From Acidimicrobiaceae bacterium (lineage in GTDB: Bacteria > Actinomycetota > Acidimicrobiia > Acidimicrobiales > Palsa-688), in NCBI GenBank assembly GCA_030838025.1, contig JAUTXM010000423.1, positions 1 through 6,350 on the forward strand: 6,350 nucleotides of DNA, read 5' to 3'. The notes beneath the pieces are model-generated. The model had not been told where the DNA came from, did not search any database, and was given only the letters and a program-made list of their open reading frames with translations. A program made the position numbers and the translations under genes. Positions within the stretch are counted from its first letter, which is position 1; each line of letters opens with the position of its first letter. Positions 1 through 5,446 of the stretch are shown one piece after another.

Positions 1-1037
1 GGCAGTTGCACCAGTTGCGGGGCCGGGTGGGCCGGGCGGGACAGCGGGCGTACGCCTATCTGATGTACCCGCCCGATGTTTCGCTGTCCGAAGAGGCGTA
101 CGAACGGTTGCGGACCATCGGGGAGCATACCGAGCTCGGGTCGGGGTTCAAGATCGCCATGCGGGACCTGGAGATCCGCGGGGCCGGGAACTTGCTGGGC
201 GGGGACCAGTCGGGTCACATCGCGGCGGTGGGCTACGACCTGTACGTGCAGATGGTGAGCGAAGCGGTGGCGGAGATGAAGGGCGAGCCGTTGCGAGAGC
301 CGGCGGAGATCAAGCTCGACCTGCCCATGGACGCCCATCTGCCGGCCGACTACGTCACCCGGGAGGACCTGCGGCTCGAGGCCTACCGCCGTTTGGCCAT
401 GGTGGTGGCGCACGGCGACGTCGACGACATCGGGGCGGAGTGGGTCGACCGTTACGGCCCCTTGCCCGAGCCCGCGTCGGCGTTGCTCCGGATCGGCCAC
501 CTGCGGGCCGAGTGCGCCCGCACCGGTGTGCGGGAGGTGACGGTCGTCAAGGGGGGCTTGGCGTCGGGGGTTTCGGGCATCTCCAGTGGCGGCCCGAGTC
601 GTTCCGGGTCGGGCACCGGTTCCTGGTCGGGCGCTGGGTCGGGTTCCGGGTCCGGTTCGGGGGGCGTGCGCAGCGGCCGGCGCAGTGGCACGAGTTCTGG
701 CGGCGCTTCTGGCGGCGCTTCTGGCGGCACTTCTGGCGGCACTTCTGGTGGGTCGGGCGCCTCGGGTGGCCTGGGGGGTTTCGGCGCCGCGTCGGGTGGC
801 ACCGCCCGGTTGTCACCCCTGTCGCTCAAGACCAGCGCCAAGATCCGTCTGCAGCGGCGCTGGCCCCGGGCGGTGTACAAAGAGGAGATCGGCCAGATCG
901 TGGTCCCGGTGCCCCGGGGCGCCGATCCGGCCGATTTTGTCATCGACATCCTTTCGTCACTCGTCCCGGTCGAGGCCGCGGCCGAGGGGCGAGATGTGTC
1001 GGGCGGGGCCGTCTCGGTAGCATCGCCGTCATCGTGA
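1..1037 (+). CDS. mfd: Transcription-repair coupling factor Mfd, C-terminal part (5' partial)
   Basis: Mfd is an ATP-driven DNA translocase that removes RNA polymerase stalled at lesions and recruits UvrA for nucleotide excision repair. The first full codon in frame is at 3, and the gene continues upstream of the window, so the start is not visible. The fragment opens inside helicase motif VI (QLRGRVGR, 12-35). It is followed by the TRG translocation motif shared with RecG (DLEIRGAGNLLGG at about 165-203, then DQSGH). The C-terminal TRCF/D7 domain starts near 295 (EIKLDLPMDAHLPADYV). D7 is interrupted at 558-806 by a Gly/Ser-rich stretch and then resumes with SPLSLKTSAKIRLQRRWP and VYKEEIGQIVVPVPRG. 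The reading frame is intact through the insert, so I do not call a frameshift. The TGA stop at 1035-1037 overlaps the GTG of the next gene, suggesting translational coupling. Identity is firm from the motif order; any functional effect of the insert is unknown. Confidence 0.96.
   Translation, partial: QLHQLRGRVGRAGQRAYAYLMYPPDVSLSEEAYERLRTIGEHTELGSGFKIAMRDLEIRGAGNLLGGDQSGHIAAVGYDLYVQMVSEAVAEMKGEPLREPAEIKLDLPMDAHLPADYVTREDLRLEAYRRLAMVVAHGDVDDIGAEWVDRYGPLPEPASALLRIGHLRAECARTGVREVTVVKGGLASGVSGISSGGPSRSGSGTGSWSGAGSGSGSGSGGVRSGRRSGTSSGGASGGASGGTSGGTSGGSGASGGLGGFGAASGGTARLSPLSLKTSAKIRLQRRWPRAVYKEEIGQIVVPVPRGADPADFVIDILSSLVPVEAAAEGRDVSGGAVSVASPSS
558..806 (+). other. Gly/Ser-rich low-complexity insert within Mfd D7
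   Basis: These 83 in-frame codons encode 34 Gly and 24 Ser, about 70% of residues, with a few Arg, Thr and Ala. They sit where typical Mfd proteins have only a short turn between the strand ending VTVVKGG and the segment starting RLSPLSLKTSAKIRL. The first part is GS-dipeptide rich (about 600-665). The second is a GGAS/GGTS tandem repeat (699-746). The composition predicts a disordered, flexible loop. It is seen directly in the sequence; a role is not evident. Confidence 0.85.
699..746 (+). repeat. Four 12-bp in-frame tandem repeats (GGAS/GGTS) in mfd
   Basis: The unit GGCGGCGCTTCT occurs at 699-710 and 711-722. The variant GGCGGCACTTCT follows at 723-734 and 735-746. The units encode GGAS, GGAS, GGTS, GGTS. 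The two halves differ only by one G-to-A change per unit, which fits expansion by replication slippage. Unit length is a multiple of three, so copy-number change would keep the mfd frame. Confidence 0.9.
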
Positions 1038-2224
1038 ACACAGCGAAGTTGACGCACGTTTCCGACCGCCGCTCCGACCGCCGTTCCTACTGCCGTTCCC
1101 TCCGCCGAGGTGCGCCCATCGTGGTGGTCGCCGTCCTCGCCGGCCTGGTCGCAACCGGCTTGACGGGATGCACCTCGACCCTCGGCTACGCCGCCCGGGT
1201 CAATGGCTCGGTGATCAGCCAGAAGACGATCAATCAGGAGCTGGCGTACATCTCGGGAAACCCCAAGTACGTCGACCTGATCAACCAGCCGGGCAACTCG
1301 GGACCGGTCGCGGGGAGTAGCGCCGGAACGTACAGCAAGTCGTTTGTCGCCGTCGTACTCGACCAGGAGATCCAGTTCGAGGTGATCCATCAGAAGCTGG
1401 TCGCCAGCAACGCCCTGCCGACCCCCGCCGAGGTGGCGTCGGCCCGAAGCGCAGTTGCCCAAGGGCAGTTCCCGACGGGGATCTTCGAGAGCTTCTCGCC
1501 CGGCTATCAGGACCTGCTGGCCTTCCGCCAAGCGGAAGTCGACAAATTCGTCAGTGTCGCGACCGCCGACTTGGTGGGCGATGCCCTGAACCAGTACTAC
1601 CAGTCCCACCAGGCCGACTACGCCACCGAGGCATGCGTCAGTCACATCCTCATCGCCGACAAGGATGCCTTGGGTCAGATCGACTACACCGCGTCCCTGG
1701 CCGACGCCGTCAAGGTCAAGGCGCTGCTGGACGCCGGCGGGGACTTCGCGGCGCTGGCCAAGCAGTACTCCCAAGACAACCAGGGGACGACCGGTGGCAG
1801 CGCCGCCGCCGGAGGGGTGTTGAACGGAACCGCGGCCGACGGCTGCCTGACCACCCAGGACCTGCAGCAGCTGGTCGCTCCCTTCGCCCAGAGCGTCGTC
1901 GCGCTCCCGGTGAACCAGGTAAGTGACCCGGTCAAGACCAACTTCGGCTACCACCTGATCAAGGTCAACAGCCGCACCGTCGAGCCCTTGGACGACACGG
2001 TCACGACGAACATTCGCCGCCGGGAGGCGGGCCAGCGGCTGAACAAGTTGGTGGCCGATGCCCGTGTGAAGGTCAACCCCGAGTTCGGTTCGTACGACGG
2101 CAAGGTCAGTGCCAGCGGGGAAGTGGCAGGCGTGGTACCGCCGCTCGTGCCGAACCTTGCACCCGAGACCACCACGACCACGGCTGCGCCCGCGCCGAGC
2201 GGTGGCTCGACCGCCGGCGGCTGA
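1034..2224 (+). CDS. Parvulin-type peptidyl-prolyl cis-trans isomerase lipoprotein (SurA/PrsA-like)
   Basis: Predicted 396-residue membrane-anchored extracytoplasmic foldase. Parvulins isomerise X-Pro bonds and help exported proteins fold. The N-terminus has a long Arg-rich n-region (residues 1-28), a hydrophobic core (about 29-43) and a lipobox LTGC with the lipidated Cys at 46. Residues about 55-190 resemble the SurA N-terminal chaperone region (RVNGSVISQKTINQEL; helical afterwards). The parvulin domain spans about 200-312, from CVSHILI through FAALAKQYSQD to NFGYHLIKV. The tail is Thr/Pro/Ala/Gly rich with a run of five Thr. Start choice: GTG at 1034 makes a four-base GTGA overlap with the mfd stop; no clear Shine-Dalgarno is seen, so coupling is likely. 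The same frame stays open upstream to 440, but that stretch is mfd in another frame. TTG at 1049 is an alternative start. Cys201 and Cys271 could form a disulfide. Client proteins cannot be told from sequence. Confidence 0.88.
   Translation: MNTAKLTHVSDRRSDRRSYCRSLRRGAPIVVVAVLAGLVATGLTGCTSTLGYAARVNGSVISQKTINQELAYISGNPKYVDLINQPGNSGPVAGSSAGTYSKSFVAVVLDQEIQFEVIHQKLVASNALPTPAEVASARSAVAQGQFPTGIFESFSPGYQDLLAFRQAEVDKFVSVATADLVGDALNQYYQSHQADYATEACVSHILIADKDALGQIDYTASLADAVKVKALLDAGGDFAALAKQYSQDNQGTTGGSAAAGGVLNGTAADGCLTTQDLQQLVAPFAQSVVALPVNQVSDPVKTNFGYHLIKVNSRTVEPLDDTVTTNIRRREAGQRLNKLVADARVKVNPEFGSYDGKVSASGEVAGVVPPLVPNLAPETTTTTAAPAPSGGSTAGG
1061..1108 (+). repeat. Four degenerate 12-bp tandem repeats in the signal-peptide n-region
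   Basis: Units start at 1061, 1073, 1085 and 1097. TCCGACCGCCGC and TCCGACCGCCGT differ at one base, the third unit differs from the second at two bases, and the fourth from the first at three. They encode SDRR, SDRR, SYCR and SLRR, giving a Ser-x-x-Arg periodicity just before the hydrophobic core of the lipoprotein signal. The repeat explains why the n-region is unusually long and basic. It probably arose by local duplication. Confidence 0.75.
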
Positions 2225-2230
2225 TTCCTG

Positions 2231-3658
2231 ATGCCCGGCCGGATCGTGGTCGTCGGCCTGGGACCCGGACCGCCGGGACTGCTTACGGCCGAAACTGCTG
2301 CTGCCATCGATCGCATACCCATGCGCTTCGTTCGCACCTCACGGCACCCGAGCGCTCCCGCAGTGCCCGACGGGCGATCGTTCGACTGGGCCTACGAACA
2401 GGCGACACGACTCGACGACGTCTACGTGTCCATCGCCACCGCTCTGATCGAGGCGGCCGCGGAGTACGGCGAGGTCCTCTACGCCGTGCCCGGCTCACCG
2501 GTCGTCGGGGAGCGCACGGTGGAGCTGCTGCAGGGCGATGCGCGCGTCGAGGTGGAGATCCTGGCCGCCATGTCGTTTCTCGACTTGGCCTGGGCCCGCC
2601 TGGGAGTCGATCCCATGGCGCTTGGCGTGCGCCTGATCGACGGCCATCGCTTCGCGACCGAGGCGGCCGGCCAGCGGGGACCACTGCTGGTGGCGCAATG
2701 CGACAGCAAGGCGGTGTTGTCCGACATCAAGCTGGCCGTGGAGAACGGCCCGTCGGTCACGGTTCTGCAACGCCTCGGCCTTCCCGATGAGGCGGTCGTC
2801 ACCGTGGCCTGGGACGAACTGGACCGGGTGGTCCACCCCGACCATCTCACCTCGTTGTGGATACCGGTGCTGGCATCGCCCGTCGCGGCCGAGCTAGTGC
2901 TCTTCGACGAGCTGGTCCACACCCTTCGGGAGCGGTGCCCGTGGGATCGGGAACAGACCCATCAAAGCCTGACGCGCCACTTGTTGGAGGAGACCTACGA
3001 GGTGCTCGAGGCCATCGACGGGCTGGGCGTCGAGTTCGAAGGAGCCGAGCACCTGGAGGAGGAGCTGGGCGACCTGCTCTTCCAAGTGGTGTTTCACGCC
3101 ACCTTGGCGTCGGAGGAGGGACTCTTCGACCTGGCGGACGTGGCGCGTGGCATCCGACTCAAACTGATCCACCGCCACCCCCACGTGTTCGGTGATGTCG
3201 AAGCCCGCACGGCCGGGCAGGTCATGCACAACTGGGAGCAGATCAAGCAAGTGGAGAAGGGCCGGGAGAGCGTCATGGACGGCATCCCGGGACACCTTCC
3301 GTCGTTGCTCTACGCCCACAAGACGCAGCGCAAGGCTGCGTCGGTCGGTTTCGACTGGTCGGGAGTCGACGGCGCCTGGCCCAAGATCGCCGAGGAAACG
3401 GCCGAGCTCGAGGCAGCAGTGACGGCCGCGGGCAGCGCCGCGATCGAGGAGGAGCTGGGGGACTTGCTCTTCGCCGTGGTCAACGTCGCCCGCCATCTCG
3501 ACGTGGACCCGGAGGCGGCCCTGCGTTCGGCCACCGCCAAGTTCCGCGACCGCTTCATGGCGGTGGAACGCCTCGCCACGGTGCGGGGCGTCGAACTGCG
3601 ATCACTCGGACTGGACGGCCTCGATGCCCTTTGGGACGAGGTCAAAGCGTCGAGTTGA
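2231..3658 (+). CDS. mazG: MazG nucleoside triphosphate pyrophosphohydrolase with N-terminal tetrapyrrole-methylase-like domain (YabN type)
   Basis: A 475-residue cytosolic enzyme; MazG hydrolyses (d)NTPs to NMP and pyrophosphate and is linked to nucleotide-pool cleaning and starvation control. Residues 1-210 resemble an SAM-dependent tetrapyrrole (corrin/porphyrin) methylase: GLGPG at 9-13, PGSP at 87-90 and SFLDL at 115-119. Its substrate in YabN-type fusions is not established. Two MazG domains follow. The first has CPWDREQTH at 236-244, the metal-binding EExxE at 253-257 and ExxD at 278-281. The second has EExxE at 388-392 and ExxD at 408-411. Both acidic motifs are complete, so neither domain looks dead. 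Length and domain order match Bacillus YabN (about 490 residues) rather than a MazG lacking the methylase domain. The ATG lies six bases after the parvulin stop with no convincing Shine-Dalgarno, so translation is probably coupled. Co-transcription with the upstream genes is inferred from spacing. Confidence 0.95.
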   Translation: MPGRIVVVGLGPGPPGLLTAETAAAIDRIPMRFVRTSRHPSAPAVPDGRSFDWAYEQATRLDDVYVSIATALIEAAAEYGEVLYAVPGSPVVGERTVELLQGDARVEVEILAAMSFLDLAWARLGVDPMALGVRLIDGHRFATEAAGQRGPLLVAQCDSKAVLSDIKLAVENGPSVTVLQRLGLPDEAVVTVAWDELDRVVHPDHLTSLWIPVLASPVAAELVLFDELVHTLRERCPWDREQTHQSLTRHLLEETYEVLEAIDGLGVEFEGAEHLEEELGDLLFQVVFHATLASEEGLFDLADVARGIRLKLIHRHPHVFGDVEARTAGQVMHNWEQIKQVEKGRESVMDGIPGHLPSLLYAHKTQRKAASVGFDWSGVDGAWPKIAEETAELEAAVTAAGSAAIEEELGDLLFAVVNVARHLDVDPEAALRSATAKFRDRFMAVERLATVRGVELRSLGLDGLDALWDEVKASS

Positions 3659-3687
3659 TCTCGCGGCCGCGCGACGTCCCCGCTGCC

Positions 3688-3702
3688 GACACCGGGGGTG
3701 TC
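3688..3702. other. Short perfect inverted repeat in the mazG-eno gap
   Basis: GACACC and GGTGTC form a 6-bp stem around a GGG loop, 30 bases after the mazG stop. No T-tract follows, so it is not a standard intrinsic terminator. It could be a weak attenuating hairpin, an operator half, or chance in GC-rich DNA. It lies in the 114-base gap 3659-3772, where I could not find a convincing -35/-10 pair; the only AT-rich patch is near 3728-3737. Confidence 0.35.
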
Positions 3703-3737
3703 ACCGAGGGCTCCGGCGGTGGGGTACCTTCTTTTAA

Positions 3738-3766
3738 CAGGAGTCACACCAGTCCCAGGAGTCACA
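3738..3766 (+). promoter_or_regulatory. Duplicated ribosome-binding-site segment before eno
   Basis: The 11-mer CAGGAGTCACA occurs at 3738-3748 and again at 3756-3766, 18 bases apart. Each copy contains a Shine-Dalgarno core AGGAG. The second core (3757-3761) is 11 bases before the eno GTG at 3773 and is the likely working site. The first is 29 bases upstream, too far to serve this start directly. The repeat may be a standby ribosome site or a local duplication. It helps fix the start at 3773. Confidence 0.6.
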
Positions 3767-3772
3767 GCAACC

Positions 3773-5059
3773 GTGAGCGCGATCGAAACCGTGGTGGGAC
3801 GCGAGATTCTCGACTCCCGAGGCAACCCGACGGTCGAAGTGGACGTGACGCTTCAGTCGGGCGCATTCGGCCGGGCCGCGGTGCCGTCGGGCGCCTCGAC
3901 TGGAGCGTTCGAAGCCACCGAGCTGCGTGACGGCGGCGACCGGTACCTCGGCAAAGGCGTCGCCAACGCGGTGTCCAACGTCAACGGCGAAATCGCCGAC
4001 GTCGTCGACGGCATGGAAGCCCTGGACCAGACCGGCCTGGATCAGACACTCATCGACCTCGACGGCACCGAAAACAAGAGCCGGCTGGGCGCCAACGCGA
4101 TCCTCGGCGTGTCGCTGGCGGTCGCCAGGGCGGCGGCGGACGAACTCGGTGCTCCGTTGTACCGCTATGTCGGCGGTCCGGGCGCCCGGGTGCTTCCCGT
4201 GCCGATGATGAACGTGCTCAATGGTGGCGCGCACGCCGACAACAACGTCGATCTTCAGGAATTCATGGTGATGCCGGTCGGCGCCGCGTCCTACGCCGAG
4301 GCGTTGCGCTGGGGGGTGGAGACCTACCACTCCTTGAAGGGCGTCCTCCATGAGCGGGGGTTGTCGACGGCAATCGGCGACGAGGGTGGTTTCGCCCCCA
4401 ATCTGCCGTCCAACGAGAGCGCCCTGGCCATACTCCTGGAGGCGATCGAGCGGGCGGGTCGCACACCGGGCGAGGAGATGGCCCTGGCGCTCGATGTCGC
4501 GTCCAGCGAGTTCTTCGACGATGGCGGGTACCGCCTCGCCGGAGAGGGTCGCACCCTGTCGGGCGTCGAGTTCGTGGCGTATCTGGTCGATTTGGCCGAG
4601 CGGTATCCGATCGTGTCCATCGAAGACGGCATGGCCGAAGACGACTGGGACGGATGGAAGGCGTTGACGGTGGCGCTCGGCCAACGGACCCAGCTGGTCG
4701 GCGACGACCTGTTCGTCACCAATACGACCCGCCTGGCGCGTGGAATCGCGGGCGGGGTGGCCAACGCGATCCTCGTCAAGGTGAACCAGATCGGCACGCT
4801 CAGCGAAACGCTCGACACCGTCGGTCTGGCGACGCGCTCCGCCTACCGCTCGGTCATGTCCCACCGCTCGGGCGAGACCGAGGACACGACCATCGCCGAT
4901 CTGGCGGTGGCGACGAACTGCGGCCAGATCAAGACCGGTGCCCCAGCCAGGTCCGATCGAGTCGCCAAGTACAACCAGTTGCTCCGGATCGAGGCCGAGC
5001 TGGGCGAGTCGGCGGTCTTTTGGGGTGACGCGGCCCTCGCCCGTGGGAGCACCACATGA
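3773..5059 (+). CDS. eno: Enolase (2-phosphoglycerate dehydratase)
   Basis: Enolase interconverts 2-phosphoglycerate and phosphoenolpyruvate in glycolysis and gluconeogenesis. It is a cytosolic Mg-dependent homo-oligomer. The 428-residue product is the normal bacterial length. The N-terminal signature is SAIETVVGREILDSRGNPTV, with the Ser39-type loop SGASTGAFEA following. Visible catalytic parts are Glu204 in GDEGGFAPN (acid/base), Mg ligands Asp241 (LDVASSEF), Glu284 (SIEDGMAEDDW) and Asp311 (VGDDLFVTN), and the base Lys336 in the signature ILVKVNQIGTLSET. The substrate loop SHRSGETED is at 363-371. The frame is open upstream to 3698, but family alignment and the AGGAG at 3757-3761 select GTG 3773. 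It is separated from mazG by 114 bases, the largest gap in the window, so eno may have its own promoter. Its TGA overlaps the next ATG (ATGA), coupling it to the division gene. Confidence 0.98.
   Translation: MSAIETVVGREILDSRGNPTVEVDVTLQSGAFGRAAVPSGASTGAFEATELRDGGDRYLGKGVANAVSNVNGEIADVVDGMEALDQTGLDQTLIDLDGTENKSRLGANAILGVSLAVARAAADELGAPLYRYVGGPGARVLPVPMMNVLNGGAHADNNVDLQEFMVMPVGAASYAEALRWGVETYHSLKGVLHERGLSTAIGDEGGFAPNLPSNESALAILLEAIERAGRTPGEEMALALDVASSEFFDDGGYRLAGEGRTLSGVEFVAYLVDLAERYPIVSIEDGMAEDDWDGWKALTVALGQRTQLVGDDLFVTNTTRLARGIAGGVANAILVKVNQIGTLSETLDTVGLATRSAYRSVMSHRSGETEDTTIADLAVATNCGQIKTGAPARSDRVAKYNQLLRIEAELGESAVFWGDAALARGSTT
5045..5049 (+). promoter_or_regulatory. Ribosome binding site of ftsB inside the eno 3' end
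   Basis: GGGAG lies six bases before the ATG at 5056, within the last codons of eno. With the ATGA overlap this supports ATG 5056 as the true start of the septum gene. Confidence 0.65.
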
Positions 5060-5415
5060 GGGCGCCGCGGATCCTCGGCCTGGTGGTCGGATCGATCGCC
5101 CTGGCGGCGGTGCTGTTTCTGTTCGTGCTGCCCAGCCGTACCTACCTGGCCCAACGGCGCAGCCTTTCGGCCGCTGAAACCAGGGTCAAGGTGTTCAGCG
5201 ACCAGAACGCCAAGCTGGCCGCGACCGTCGAGCGGTTGCAGACCGACGCCGAGATCGAGCGCCTGGCCCGGGAGCAATACGGCCTCGTCAAGCCGGGGGA
5301 GAAGGCGTATGTGATCGTCCCGCCTACGGGAACCGCCAAGCTTGCGCCGCCTCCGAAGAAGGCCAAGCCCGGCCTGCTTTCCCGGGTCTGGCACGACGTG
5401 CAGTTCTGGAACTGA
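5056..5415 (+). CDS. ftsB: Septum formation initiator family protein (FtsB/DivIC)
   Basis: A 119-residue bitopic membrane protein of the divisome. FtsB/DivIC pairs with FtsL and FtsQ/DivIB and helps activate septal peptidoglycan synthesis. A short basic N-terminus (MRAPR) is followed by one transmembrane helix (about residues 6-25) and an outward-facing coiled coil (about 31-68). Next comes the family motif IERLAREQYGLVKPGEKAYVI at about 69-89, which is the strongest evidence. A Pro/Lys-rich linker (PPPKKAKP) and a short tail ending QFWN complete it. It overlaps the eno stop by four bases (ATGA) and has a good ribosome site, so it is probably co-translated with eno, an arrangement also found in mycobacteria and other actinobacteria. 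Sequence alone does not separate FtsB from DivIC naming. The tail ends 19 bases before the convergent glycosyltransferase stop. Confidence 0.9.
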   Translation: MRAPRILGLVVGSIALAAVLFLFVLPSRTYLAQRRSLSAAETRVKVFSDQNAKLAATVERLQTDAEIERLAREQYGLVKPGEKAYVIVPPTGTAKLAPPPKKAKPGLLSRVWHDVQFWN

Positions 5416-5425
5416 GGTCCTTGCC

Positions 5426-5446
5426 AGCGGCGAGTCAGCCGCCGCT
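5426..5446. terminator. Possible bidirectional stem-loop between convergent genes
   Basis: AGCGGCG (5426-5432) and CGCCGCT (5440-5446) form a perfect 7-bp GC-rich stem with a 7-base loop. It sits 10 bases after the ftsB stop and spans the stop codon of the opposing glycosyltransferase. Neither side has a T-tract, so it is not a classical intrinsic terminator, but U-less hairpins between convergent genes are common in actinobacteria. It could also be chance given the base composition. Confidence 0.4.

Noticed and set aside
699..746. A CRISPR or regulatory repeat array
   Set aside because: Units are directly adjacent without spacers, only 12 bp long, and in frame with the coding sequence.
558..806. 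A frameshift or assembly error in mfd, suggested by the sudden low-complexity sequence
   Set aside because: Conserved D7 sequence resumes in the same frame on the far side, so the frame is intact. A miscounted number of repeat units remains possible.
452..1954. A 500-codon open frame on the minus strand antisense to mfd and the parvulin gene, with Pro/Glu-rich repeats
   Set aside because: It is the complement of the Gly/Ser repeat and of conserved coding sequence on the plus strand. It shows no recognisable domain, and long antisense frames are expected at this GC content.
3720..3740. A promoter in the AT-richer patch before eno
   Set aside because: No -35 and -10 pair with acceptable spacing could be recognised, so I left it as a possibility only.
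3698..3772. Upstream GTG start for enolase giving 25 extra residues
   Set aside because: The extension covers the hairpin and both ribosome-site repeats, and family members begin at the SAIETVVGREILDSRG segment that follows GTG 3773.
3734..4864. A 376-codon minus-strand frame antisense to eno
   Set aside because: The plus strand here is unmistakable enolase. The antisense product has no recognisable motif and is a GC-rich shadow.
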